The notes under the pieces are model-generated. The model saw only the letters and a list, made by a program, of their open reading frames with translations. It had not been told where the DNA came from and made no database searches. The translations under genes were made by a program, and so were the position numbers. 64,000 bases of DNA from Vigna angularis (Eukaryota; Streptophyta; Magnoliopsida; Fabales; Fabaceae): positions 51,043,631 to 51,107,630 of the forward strand of contig NC_068971.1 of the NCBI RefSeq assembly GCF_016808095.1. Reading direction: 5' to 3'. Within the stretch, counting starts at the first letter, position 1, and each line of letters opens with the position of its first letter. Of the stretch, positions 29,712 through 42,474 are shown one piece after another.

Positions 29712-30717
29712 GATTTTGTAATTTTCTCTAATTCATCTGAGACTACATCCTTGTTATATTATATATTCTATATATACGTATCCATTTAAATTCTAATCTG
29801 TTCTGCATTAGTACGGAAATTACAATATTTTTTTGGCAGATAATTGCTGGGATAGTGGAGCATCGGATTTCTGAACAGTTTGCTTCCCAGACATTCTTTG
29901 TAAATATGCTTTCTTTTGTAGCACGGACTGTCAATTCCTATTGGGGAACCCAGGTCAGTCTGTTTTCCTATCTTTAATCTGCTTTTGTTCACTTTCAAAT
30001 GCTGAATGTTCCCAACCTCGTCTTTTAGCGGATTTCAATTATTTATGATTGAAAACTAGACTTCCTAAATTTTAGTAATATTTATAAAGTCATTAAATAT
30101 TCTTAATTTCACGGAATATAAGTCGTTTGTTTTCTAAAGTTAGTGAATGACCAATATTGCTCTTTGACTATAGTTAGTGAAACACCAAAATACAGAAAAA
30201 GAAAAAAAGAAAAGACAATGACATCTTTGGTTTTCTGAAGTGCCATAATTTGAACTGACTAAAACCTCGAGAGTACCATTAGCTTTTGTTTAATACATTA
30301 AAAACTATACATGAGATTAATATTTCTTATATTAAATATATTCTATTTATAATAAAAAAAATATAGACTAAGTTCAAAATATAAATAAGAAATAATATTA
30401 AAGATAAAAATTAAAAATAAGATATTTATCTAAAATATTTAATAATCTAATATATCTAGTAGTTTTAAATTAATGGAGTATAATTCATTATAATTCATTT
30501 TTATGTGATATATTCATCTGTACATCAATTTCTAAATTTGTACTGGAGTTTTCAAATTTGATGTTTTCATGAATTGCTGCAGCAATGGATTGACCTAGCG
30601 CGCTTTACTGGCCTGCAAGTTAGAAAGACAGAGTCGCCAACATCAGATTCTCCGAATAGTGCTGCAATTTTATGCAACGAAGCAGAAGAAGCCACCATTG
30701 ATGAGATAGAAAAATAA
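25150..30717 (+). CDS. RER5: RETICULATA-RELATED 5/6 chloroplast protein (DUF399 + DUF3411)
   Basis: Seven exons: 25150-25811, 26426-26555, 27144-27671, 28607-28714, 28813-29361, 29840-29953, 30583-30717; 2,226 nt, 741 residues, TAA stop. All junctions are GT-AG and keep frame. Residues 1-60 are rich in Ser/Ala/Arg with few acids, a likely plastid transit peptide, followed by a hydrophobic stretch after [20 protein letters not shown]. Residues about 150-430 are the DUF399/ChaN-like domain ([74 protein letters not shown]). Residues about 480-700 are the DUF3411/RETICULATA domain with several hydrophobic segments ([54 protein letters not shown]). The family acts in the chloroplast envelope, and mutants of relatives are pale or reticulate, but the biochemical role is unknown. 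The gene lies downstream of BADC on the same strand. Confidence 0.92.
26918..27065 (+). mobile_element. degenerate LINE-type tail fragment in RER intron 2
   Basis: One plus-strand frame reads [14 protein letters not shown], then after stops [13 protein letters not shown]. This matches the end of plant non-LTR reverse-transcriptase-derived repeats, which carry GRPxKTL, a DRAxW segment and IHVADP. Several stops and missing residues show a long-dead copy. The assignment rests on short motifs only. Confidence 0.4.
29646..29709. repeat. (AT)n microsatellite in RER intron 5
   Basis: 32 AT dinucleotides upstream of the acceptor at 29839. Confidence 0.95.
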
Positions 30718-31576
30718 AAGTGGTGACGATACGTTGCGACATTTTTTTCGTGGTAATTTGTATTATTCTTGAAAAGCTGGTAATACAGGCACAGAGGAAT
30801 AGGTTATTGTTTTCATCATAATCTCTTTCTGTCTCTTGCTGATTAGCTTCTTACAATTCCTTCGACAGCTCACTTGTATACGTTTTGATGTTTCCCATTT
30901 CACAGTTTGGTGAATATAAAATTTTTCTTCATAAATGTAACAAGTGGAATAGATAGAAGGGACTCAAATCGAAACCAACACAAGTTGTTACCTACTCTTT
31001 GCTAAAGGTATTTATATGTCTTGTTAAGTCTTGTTGATATGGGATAAAAATTCAGGAGCACTTGTTTTGAACTCTCATGGAGTTTGACGTTTGTACACCT
31101 TTAGACTATCAATTTATCAAGGGTCAGTGAACTTTCGATATCTTTGCAGTAACCTTTGGCTTAGATTATTTCTGTACGTCAAGGAATACATACTCTGCGG
31201 ATAGGTTGATTAGAAAGCCAAAAAGCTCATGTCAAGACCCCAGAGAATGTTCTAATTTGTTTATTGGGAAAGGAAGTGGTAGTGAAGATCTGGCTTAAAA
31301 TTAAGGGAGTTGAAGTTGATTAAATGAAACACACTTGAGTTAAATGGTGACATTGAGGACTAAATATCTGTGTTTTAGCTTCATGAAATCACAGTGTATA
31401 CTGGGAACAAGATCGTCCCATATTTTTATAGCAAGATTGAACATATGCAAGTGTATTTGGTTTATTAGTTGACTTCATTTTGGTAACTGTAAAACTGAAA
31501 TGGGAATAATTTATGACTGGAACAAGAGGAAATTTGATTGTTCGAGAATATATCTCATATAAAATTATGCATAACA
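30718..31576. other. convergent intergenic spacer (two 3' UTRs)
   Basis: The RER gene (plus) and the dehydrogenase gene (minus) end toward each other across 859 bp. The spacer has no coding similarity and must contain both 3' UTRs and poly(A) signals; an AATAAA-like context is common but not decisive here. Confidence 0.6.
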
Positions 31577-33427
31577 TCAGTTCTTTTCTTGACCCTTCTC
31601 CTCGTTCATCCTTTCAACCAGCGTTTCTTTGACTTTTTGCAAGGCATGTTCAAGGTTTTCCAGCTGCATAGTTTTGGCAGTCCGTTAGTCTATCTTGAAG
31701 TCCTTGGTTAGTAGTTAATAAAGATTTAAAAATAAATCTTGATATATGTTTAAGCATTTCGCTAGCAGTTCCATACCTCCTGGCTGGCGAATCTGTTATA
31801 CACGAATAATCCACTGAACAAATCAAAACTATTTCCTATCATGGTCTCCTTCTGCAAGTATATTTCAATTTGTTAAATAAGAGCGCATGTTGCACTGTGG
31901 CTAATGGTGTAAAAAAACGAAGGAAAGCTTTTAGAGAAATTACGGAAATGATATAACAAGTGTACCAATTTAACAAGTTCCTGAAAGCCCTTGGTGTCGA
32001 TAGGTGTTGATTTAATATCCATTTCTGCCAATGTTCTGATGAAGAAGCCGCAAAAGAGTTGCATACAGTGAGAATTTATGTGTGTTTGTCGAATGTTTGT
32101 TAAGATAGGTGGAAGGCTACATACCTGCCAATTGTGTGGGTGATAAATTGGCTCTTCGCAGCTGCTTTGTCATGTTCCTCACAAGTCATTTCTACCATCT
32201 TGCAACCCTAATAAAAAAAATAGGAAATGGATCAATAAACAATAAATGTAAGAATTCACAACTGATTTTCTGGCTTCATTCGTGAACCACCCAACGATGG
32301 TCCAAACTAATAGACTCTGTTCATACTAGTTACAGGGGAGAATTGAAGATTGAGTTGTTTACTAATTGACTTTTCAATAATGACCATGACCATGTTTATG
32401 AGAACTGATAACTTTATTCCATGATGGGGACATATAACCTTGCTTGTAGGAGTGTATAGATATATATCTTATATCTTGATTTATCAGATGCAGAGTCAAC
32501 GTCTAAAGTTACTTAGCTTCCAAACTCTGTGTTTCTTTGTTCTTGATTAACATAATTAACCTGCCCCAGTGCAAAAACATGGTTCTTTCTTCTTTGGTTA
32601 TTGATGGGTATTGTTGATAAAGGCTATTAACCTACCTCACCGGCAAAAATTTGGATGAAACCAGAGCAGATAGCTTCATTTCTTATCCGAACTTTGTCAT
32701 ACATGAAAGTGAGACCTTTCCATCCATTCTTGCCAGTGACAGGTCCAAACATAGGGTGAGTGCAGAGAATGTCGGAGTGCACTGGCAACTCTCGTAGCAG
32801 AAGTTCTCTTGGGTGCTCTTTGACTGAAAGAACATCAACAAAGAGTGATGGGCGCTTCAGGGAAGCGAGTGGCATTGACCCCACAACCTCGGATAGCGAT
32901 AATATCGATGTGCACAGCACTATGACATCTATGTCAGCAGCAAGGAACGCGCTGACATCCCTGCAACAACAACAACAATAATGTTTAACATACAAATGCA
33001 ACATAAAAATGGTTTTTGTGGATCTAAGCGTCGCATTGGGAAAGTTGAGGTAAATGGGTGTAGCGATACAAACTAGACCACATGCATGGTATGTACATAT
33101 TGATGTAATCTGAATGAAATTGAACTTGGTTTCTCTGAGAAAGGTTTTAATTCGAGTTTTGTGGATAAAACATGTGTGGTTGAAAATAGAAATCTTAAGT
33201 AGTCAGTGAGATTTTTGGAAGAAAACAGAAAAGATATGTGTATTAAGTTATGGTTTGGTTTACCTGTAAAAGTGAATGCCCATTTGGAGACAGAGGTCGG
33301 AGTAATCGGATCGAGAAGTTGCAGAGAGAGAGTGGCCTTGTTTTATCATTGTCTTGGCCAGAAATTGGCCAAAGGTGCCGAATCCAACTATGCCAATTCT
33401 GAGGCTTTGGGAAGACGATGATGACAT
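31577..33427 (-). CDS. PDH: TyrA-type prephenate/arogenate dehydrogenase, Asn-type (likely cytosolic PDH)
   Basis: Six exons on minus, in order 33427-33264, 32960-32636, 32207-32125, 32035-31966, 31851-31777, 31663-31577; 804 nt, 267 residues. All junctions are GT-AG and in frame. The product binds NADP through GIVGFGTFGQF (GxGxxG at 15-20) and contains the TyrA motif CTHPMFGP (121-128) with GKNGW, then ITHTIGRTLAEMDIKSTPID and NSFDLFSGLFVYNRFA. It catalyses oxidative decarboxylation in tyrosine synthesis. Residue 221, just before SFDL, is Asn. Legume prephenate dehydrogenases are known to differ from arogenate dehydrogenases by Asn instead of Asp at this site (222 in soybean PDH1 numbering, as I recall), which switches substrate from arogenate to prephenate and relieves tyrosine inhibition. 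The protein starts directly with MSSSSSQSLRIGIVG, so no plastid transit peptide exists, fitting a cytosolic enzyme. Substrate preference is inferred from this one residue and location. Confidence 0.92.
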
Positions 33428-36400
33428 GGTTGAGTTGAGAATTAGATGAGAAACAAAGGTGAATGAGATAACTTTAGGAAAACAACACTATCACAGGATT
33501 TCCTCTGCTCAATTAGGGCAAGGGTAACAGCGTATTTAATGCTCCTCTGTCACTTGTCATACACGTTTACGCCAATTTCAAGCGTAACGCTATTATTTAT
33601 TGTTTTATTATATGTAAGCCTTTTGCTCTTTCTCGCCAACTTTTTAAGCTAGCATCTTAAGATTCCTCACACTTTTCTTTTAAGAAAAAAAAACACACCT
33701 TTATCTTCTACCGTATTTGATGTTTTCTTGAACAGAAACTGAATTTACTTGTTAAAAGTTTTTCACAGCAAGAAGACAACAAATGCAATTAATAAAAATA
33801 AAAAATAGGTATTTCATATGATTTATTTCCTATTAAAAGTATTAACTTTTTGTTTCTTAACAAAAATTGGACAGACCCAACTAACATAACACCCAAATTG
33901 CACTACTCAAAAGGGTACTTTTTTGTTTTTTAAGATTGTGAACTTGGTTATCGTGTCCCAACGAACACCTTTCAGAGCGATAAAGAAAACAGTTGTGAAG
34001 GGTGATTTATTTTAGCTACACGTTTGAGACACGACACGACAGGTCGACATCGCCTATTGCTTCCCCCACTTTCTCGGTATTCTCAACTTTCTTTCGCAGC
34101 AATAAAAACATACGAACATATTATTGCTACGGTTGGTTATTCATGTGTAGATTTGCGCGAGCGAACCGCTTTATCCATTAAAGTATAATTTTGCCCTTAG
34201 TTTACTTTTGCTTAGATGCTATAATCAATTATAATTAACATGATAATCAGTTATGTTATATAAACATAATCAATTTTATTATATAATATGATAAAACAGT
34301 AATAATAGTAATAACAATTTTAAATAAAAAAAATTGAATATATTTTTTTTCTTAACTTCAAGTGAAAATTAGATTTTTTTTTAATTTTAAACTAATTTAA
34401 TTCTTTATTTTTATAATTATGTTAATTTAATTTTTTTAATCAAATTCTATTAAATTTATTTAAAATTTTCAATATGCTTATTAACTAATATTAGAAAAAT
34501 ATGTCAAACAGTAAATAACTTCATTATAAATATATCAAACAATAAATAACTTCATTATTATCATGAAATATGTTTGAAACATTAAATATAAAAATAATAA
34601 AATTTGATTAAACTAACTAAATTTATATATTTCTAAAATTGAGAGAATAAATTAATTCTAATTTTTATTCAAAATTAAAATATCAAAAACATATTTAATA
34701 GAATAAAATATAGAAAAAAGGTATTATTATGATTAAACTAGTTTATATTTTGACACCCTACTGATTAAAAAAGTAACCAGTTTAACTTGATTTTAATAAT
34801 ACACATGCATCCAAAAGTCAAACAAATTTATAAATAAAATGATATTATAATTATTATAAAAAAAAGTTTTCTAAGAGTTGTTTATCTAACTTCACTTGTC
34901 AATGTATCATTGTTTGACATTAATGAGTAATAATTTTAAATAAGAATACAAAAGTTACTAGATCCATATCCAAATTTGTTTCTAAGTTAATTGTTAGGTA
35001 CTTATCACATAACTTAAGTACTTGTTTTCTTCATCATCTTTATAGAATGTCGCCCTCCAAAAAACATTTTGTAATAACGTGCTGAAGTAGGGTAGTGATA
35101 AAATAATAAAGTAATGTAATAATAGGATTATAAAGTAAAAGAGAATAAGTGACTGATAGAAGCAAAACTTGTACTTTCTTTTGTCACTATCCTCTTTCTT
35201 CCATCTCATACATGGGTTTCCTTGCTTTCATCCTTTCTCTCAAATTCTTCTTCTAATTTCAATCATTTTAGAAATTAATCATATCATGGGATGGTTGGAG
35301 TGTCAATAAATGTTTTGGACTTATTAATTTTATTTTTTGATTAAGTTTAATTTTTTTAATCTTTTTTTATTAAATTATATTTTTCTCTCTCTTGCATTTG
35401 GCCTTCTAATTGCATTAACTTTTCTATCCTCTAGATGAATCTTCATCTATTTGTGGTCATAAAAGCAAATCTTAAATATTGATGAGATTTTTGTTGTGTA
35501 CATAGAGTAATCTTTATATAAAGGAAAAATATTGTTAGGAATCTTCTTTAAAAATTGTTTAGTTTGTTTTTAATTAAAAATGCTAACAGCAAGAAATGGG
35601 AAATTAGGAAGTTCAATTGAATGAAATTTTGAGGTTTTATACATTATGTTATGTTTTTTTGTGGAAAATATTTTTGGGTAGTGGAATGTGGTAGGGTGAA
35701 GAAAGGCTTAAATTGTTAGTCTGAAGAATTTTACTGAAGAATGAATAGAAATAATGTTTTATGAGTCTTGAGTAATGTGTCAATGTAAAGTAGAAATGGT
35801 ATTAAGAGTATGGGTTATGGCTGAATTTTTTTTTTCTAAAATGGATTAATAATGGAGGAATGCATTTAAATTAATATTGTCATTTAAATATGGGCTAATA
35901 TAGATTGATAGTAGTGTTGTTGTGCTGTGGAAACTTGGAAAGATTGAAAATGTTGAGATGGATAAGTTGTTTTGTGGGTTGATATTGTTAAGGTCATGAA
36001 ATTTGTAAGACAATGGTCAGAGGAGATAGTTTATAAATTTGAAGAATGAATGTGATTTTGATGACTTTATGATATATTGATTATATTGTGTCTAACTTAT
36101 TTGAATGTTGCTTATATATTTGATTTCACTTCTAACAATCATTTTCCTTGAATGTTATCATGGAGAATTTTATTTAAAACTTTGTCCGTATATAAAAATT
36201 ATTAGTTATGAAAGAGGTTGTTTTATGGCTTGTGTAAATTGTTTTTAATTGTTAGTCGAGGTTGAGAAACAACTTAGATGAAATAGCTTAAATAACGTTG
36301 AAGTACCATCGTCACGTGGTAGTATGTGAAAAATTTTCTTATTAGAAAATAATTTATAAATTGTTATATGGTTCTTTCAAAATTTGTAATGGTTATTGAG

Positions 36401-37409
36401 TTATGCTTAAAAATACATGTGAAAATTTATGTGATATTAGTAATCAAATTAGTTAATTTTTAAACATTTAAAAATGATGAATGGATTAATGATAGTCATA
36501 TGATTTATAATAAATATTTAACAAAAATAAAATTGACAAGTGAGTACTAAGAAAAGGGAAAAAAAACGATATTAACAACTTTAAATTTTCACTTTTTCTA
36601 TGAAATTTTAGATATTTTAATTTTAAGTAATCTAATACATATTCTTATAATGAAGTGTTAAGATTTTAAATTTCTTAATTGAAACAATATTTCCATAAAA
36701 AATTTCAAAAGTTTTATAAAAGTTGATTATTATGTTTTTAAATTCTTTTTCTAAATCCATTATTTATTTAGAAATATAAGAGGTATTTTTCAAAGACTTT
36801 AACTTCACAAACTTTTTTCAATCTTTATTTAATAAGGTATTCATCCTCATTCTTCTTAGTACTCGTCCTTTATAAAGTGAAAATGAGTTATACGTGTAAA
36901 AGACATCCTGACACTTAAGTTAGTCTTAACGTCAATCAAATAGTAAGTATAATTAAAAAGAACATAGAAAATATATCTCAATGACAGTTATATTTATGGT
37001 AATTTATTATCTTTGTGGGCCCTTACTTGAATGAGTGTGGGTTTGGATTTAATGAGTTTTACTTTGTCTGAATTAGTATTTGATCATATTCGACTAAGTT
37101 TTTTAAAGTAGTCGATATATCATTAGTTTTGGTAGACTGATAGATAATCAGTTAAGTCACTCAATGGTAGTCGCTTGATATGTTTAGGTACAGACACTTT
37201 AGAATGTATTTAGTTATATTTTGTACCATATAATTCTATTAAAACAATATCAAAACTGATGTGACCGAAGTGTAAACGACCATATAAAGTACATTATAAT
37301 GTTTTAGCATTGAGTATTAACCTTGTAAGTGATGAAAATTCAATTTTTCAATGGAAATCAAATGATTTGAAAGAAAAAAAGAGAGTTATCCTAATTAGTA
37401 GGAATGTAT
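33428..37409. other. intergenic, no gene seen
   Basis: 4 kb of AT-rich DNA. The first few hundred bases are the promoter and 5' UTR of the dehydrogenase gene (reading minus). The frame at 34994-35209 is low-complexity and has no similarity that I recognise. No transposon ends were found. Confidence 0.55.
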
Positions 37410-40083
37410 TTACATTTTGTCATTCTTGTCGACAAAAATAGTACATGAAGGACTTAACGAGTCGTTAGTTGGAACACTATGCATGAGTTGATCTTTTGAC
37501 ATCTGATTCAAATTGACAGTAGGTTTGATAACTCTCCCTCTTATTCTCTGTTGTTGTATGACCAACACCGATGCCTTGGTGACAAAATTTGGTGATGCTA
37601 GCATGTCCCCAATAACCCCTAACTCTTCACACTCACTCCAATTATCATGTCCTTGAAGAATAGCATATTGTGAATGTCGCCTCCCCACCATCACAAGATC
37701 AAAATAATCCACCAATCTTCTTATGCATATAGACATATCTATCCCATCTTTCACAACTTCATCCAAAATCTCAAACCTATTATTTCCAGCATTGTGGTAT
37801 CTATATTCATCTATAAGATCACTGTCACGTTTTCTGTCCTTAGAATTTTCCTCACCAAATAGAAGGAACCTAACCACAGTTACCCACACATACTCTTGCC
37901 TAGCCATTCTAGCGCCATAAGCCAGTGTCTCAACGTCATCTGCACCACCAATGAAAAACACAACAACGTAATATGGTTCTCTTCCCCCCAAGAGTGAAGG
38001 AGTGGCCCCCAAGATGCCCCTATCAACTAGAATTCCCACAGAACACGGTGCCTTTTGGAGGACTTTAATGTTCATGGTTCTGATAGACCTATGTGCAACC
38101 TCAACAGTGCCATCGATTTCCCACCTCTTATGGAACGGCATGATCAAAATGTTAGCCTCGCGTTCCAGTGATATTCTACAAATATCATCATGCATCGTTT
38201 CAAATAAGGAGATTGAAGTGTAAGATTTCATGGAGACATGTTCTTCATTTTGTTGTGCGTATTGCCTCAAGGCGTTATCCATATGATTTGAGTCGTATAA
38301 GACCTGATGTGTACTCTCATGGGATTGGTTAGAAAGAAGAACAGGTCTGGCTCTTCCTTGAAGCTCAACTAGGACTAACGCTGTAACCTCAATCGTGCTT
38401 TCTCTAGTAGCATAGGAGGCTTCTAACAGGTTCAGGATTGTAGGGAGTGTTTCCTTGTCGTCAATGCACACCATAATTCGGAGCTCAGAATCTCTTGTAC
38501 TATGTTGAATTGTACATCTGCTTACATTATCATATGGTTTTGAAGGGTCGTACATGAATTTTACGACTGTTACTAAGATAACATTTATTACTATAACAGA
38601 GATAACCATCACAGAGAACTCGTCTTCATTTATTATCTGCCATACAGAGAATAAAAAGGTTGATAAAAAAATTGTATCAGTTTTTAAGGTTACTTTGAAA
38701 ACAAGCTCAAATACATATCTTTTCGCACCAATGAATATGTACATACATTGAATGCACTATACATACCTGACTTTCCAACCACAGATTGAAGAGGACAAGC
38801 TCACATATACCCCTTCCATTTAGAAGGAGACCAATGATCCAACATTTTTTCATGGATATATTCAAATAGTATCCTGGCAACATGACAGCACCAATCTTTA
38901 CAAAGAAACCCACAACTATAACGAGGCATATAATCCATAGAGAATTAATGTTTATATTGAATATATCAACCACCAATCCGTTAACAGCTAGGCTGATTGG
39001 ATAAAGAAAATCCACACACATTATCTCAAGTTTTTTCATCAAAGATGTTCCTATGGGTGGCCCTTCTGGAAGAGACAGACCTAAAATTATCGGTCCCATG
39101 GAAAAATGCTGTCCGATTAGTTCACTGACAAGTCCAGAAAGGATAACGAAGACAAAGATACAGACAGTGCAAATTTCATTAGTCGAACCTTTTCCTGGGT
39201 TCTTTACCATCCAAAGTATCATTGGCCTCATCATAAATACAATAAGAAGCAGGAATACAAATGAGGATAGAGCAGCAAATACTAGTATGAGAATATCACC
39301 GTCCGTATACTGAATTACTGCAAAAGTAAACATTGACAAAACCATGCCAGTCATATCAGTAAGAATTGCTACTGATATGGTTAATCGTCCTATGTCAGTA
39401 TTAAGGACTTTGAGATCCGTCAAGAGCACTGCTATGCTAATGAATATAGTATAGGTCTGTGAGATACCGATATATGGAAGTGAGTCTGCAACTTCTTTTT
39501 CCATTGCAACATAGGTCTTCAACAGGAGCGAGAGTCCAGTAGGGATAAGAAATGTAAATATGGATACAGATATAGCAAGAACCACAGCTACCTTTTCTGT
39601 CTTCAACACCGTGTAAAGATCTAATCTAACACTCCATAAGAAGTAGTAGAACATGAGGCCAAAATATGAAAGTGTTTTAAGCACAAGACTACCCTTTACC
39701 GGGAACAAGGTTTTGTGTACAACCTTTATGTGCCCTAAAGCTGAAGGGCCAAACAACATTCCTCCCTGTTACCATGCACAATTTGTTACCACTAATTACT
39801 ATAGCAAGTACCAACATTTCTATATTTCCATTGATAATGGTAGTGAAATTCATCAAGTTTAAAGAAAGCTTACAATAATTTGGGATACCAGAGAGGATTG
39901 GCCTAATGGCTTAAGACATATCTCCGTTAATTGTGTTACTACGGTCATCAAAGAGACCTGCATAAATAAAAGACATGTGGGGGATTCTAATGGATTGCCT
40001 GATTGCCAGACATTCTCGTGACCATAGCTGTAGGGATTTTGGCATACCAATGTTTTGTTTTGAACATCAGATACAGCATCCAT
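37410..40083 (-). CDS. CHX15: CHX-family cation/H+ antiporter (CHX15-like)
   Basis: Three exons on minus: 40083-39874, 39765-38767, 38636-37410; 2,436 nt, 811 residues, all phase-0 GT-AG junctions. The N-terminal half is a CPA2-type antiporter: LGQSSLVSQIIGGMLFGPSA, then about ten hydrophobic segments with GRLTISVAILTDMTGMV and GQHFSMGPIILGLSLPEGPP, ending LLLNGRGICELVLFNLW before exon 3. The cytosolic half has two universal-stress-protein-like parts (SELRIMVCIDDKETLPTILN, NILIMPFHKRWEIDGTVE and DYFDLVMVGRRHSQ). The transport-site Asn-Asp pair of CHX17-type members is Thr206-Asp207 here; similar changes occur in the pollen and root CHX groups. Length and domain order match plant CHX proteins (about 780-860). 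CHX members move K+ or other monovalent cations across endomembrane or plasma membranes; the ion and site for this one are not known. The paralogue number 15 is a best guess. Confidence 0.85.
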
Positions 40084-40989
40084 AACATATGTGTGTGCAT
40101 GAATGAATATGAAGGAAAAGTTAATAAAATCTTCTTGTTATTATGTCTATGTTAAAATTAGTTTTCCTTGAAAAAATGGGACAGGATGAATGAGGAAAGA
40201 ATAAGGATTACAATGTTCAAAACCCACACAAAAACTATACTACACATAGTAGAGGTTGACCTTGTATTTTGCATTTCACACATTTTAACGGTTTTCCTTC
40301 AATTAAGGTAACCTGAGAGAATATACATACATATATATATTTATAAAAACCTTGTTTTCAAGATACAAATGTTAATGTTAACAGAGAAACAAAGAACTTT
40401 TAGTAAATTCACAAAAACTATGAATATGGAAACTATGGCATCATTAATTACTATTAGTAACATTGTATAATCTTACAAGAAAATTAATTAACATGTTAAT
40501 ATAGTTGTTTCCAACAATAACTTATAAAATAAACAATGAGGATTCATCATTTTCAAACATTTATATAACATTTTGAGACTACCACTTTAAAATATCAATT
40601 TTCATGTTCTTTTTAACTCTGTTCATTTTTTTTCTTGTTTCTATACCTAACGCATGTGTTATTAAATAAATTTTAATAATTTAAATAATGATAACTTTTG
40701 AAATACTTATTGTTGTAATAAATGTTTTTTATGCTAAGACTAGTAGTAAACTCTAACACTAAATATGATTAAAAATTCAGGATATATTAATATCTGACAT
40801 TTTTTTATTGGCATCATGACATGACATACATTTATCATTTAATGAAACATACTTTCCTTCCTAAATTCTATTTTGTGAATCTTGATAGCATTAGTTGTCA
40901 TAAAAATTACAATATTTGTGTGTATGGATGCACAAAGAGAGTGAATTGTGGAAATTAGAGATAATTAATATCACCAATGTGGTACTGAT

Positions 40990-41503
40990 TAGGAATGATA
41001 ACGGGTCGGGTCACGCACGGATAGTACCTACCTGCAACCTGACCTGTCGGATAAAAATGTATTCGTTATCTGATCTGCTACCTACATAGGTACTCATTTA
41101 GAAAATATTTGCGGGTATTTTAAAATCCGCAGGTACCCACAGATACCCGCAAAAATAAAAATAAAAAATTATACATTTTAAAAATAAAATTACAAAATAT
41201 ATATATATATATATATATAATATAAATTAAATATAAATTAAAATTTAATTTTAATTAAATTTAACCTAATAAAATATAATTTTATTTTATTTTTAATTAA
41301 ATTTAATTAAAAAATATATAAAATAAATTTTATTATTATTTTTTGTGGGTATCGGTACCTGCGGGTCGGGTAGTATACTATGTACCCGACCCGTTTAGAA
41401 GAGGGTATTAAAATACCCATTATCCGTTATCCGCGGATAATAATTATCTCCCGTGGATTTTACTTGCGAATACCCGTACCCGCAGATTTTTTTACCATCC
41501 CTA
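40990..41503. mobile_element. hAT-type MITE
   Basis: The left end TAGGAATGATAACGGGTCGG and the right end TTTTTTTACCATCCCTA are imperfect inverted repeats of the TAGGGATGGTA type. Subterminal GGGTCGGGT, CGGGTA and ACCCGC motifs repeat in both orientations (for example at 41010, 41360 and 41475). Flanking octamers GTACTGAT and ATAATGAT agree at six of eight bases, compatible with an aged 8-bp target duplication. The interior is AT-rich and contains an (AT)n stretch at about 41197-41219. No coding capacity. Confidence 0.78.
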
Positions 41504-42474
41504 ATAATGATATAAGAGAATAAACCATATAAATAGTGGACTTGAGTAATTTTTTTAAATGGATATAGGTAACTCAAATATCTAATAAATGAAGAAAACC
41601 TAACATCACGAAATATATAAGTATCAAATAAGTTATATGTTGCTTCAAATTATCTGTGATATAATATGAGATAGGTTCTATAATTTATGATAAAAGAAAT
41701 TTAATTAATAATTAAATTAAAAGTATATTGTACGATTGTCGATCTTGGATTAGATGGTTAAAACGGTCAACCATGTCACATGACCCACACATTATTTTTG
41801 AAATTATACAATTGTGACCAACAAATCCATAGGTCAACCTATAATCCATAGTCCATTTCAAAGTTTATAATAAGTTTGAAATAAAGAGATAAGTGATAAC
41901 ATTTAATAGATTGAGATATGGAATCTTTATTGACTTTGAAGTCGAAATACTTTATAGAGGTAACCTCCAAACATAACAGACGAACTTTAAAATGAGAAAG
42001 AACATTTAGACCATTAACAATGTAAACCATTAACCTAAACCCATTCACCCAAAAGAAACAACATACCAACATACGAGACAAGCTAACCTTCCTTCATAAA
42101 AATTAATGAAATATTTTTGTCCATAATATCTTTACCGAAACAAAATAAGTTAGTTTATTTTATCATTTTCAAATTTAACATTTATGGAGTTTAGTGTCAT
42201 TCATATTCACTTTTTGCTCATTTTACTTTTGAAACACAAAAATATAATTTTAAAAAATAATATAATCATTAAAAAAAGAGTTATACTTTTATAATTGTGA
42301 GAGAAAGAAAGAAAAAATTTCTTGAAAAAATTTAGTAAATATCAAACGGTGTTGTATAAATTTTTTGAATTGTAAAGTCATTATTATCCTTTATTTATAT
42401 CCTCTTTGCGTACCTAAACCAAATATATATACCATTAAATAAAGTTTAATCATATTATGACTTTTAAAAAGTTA

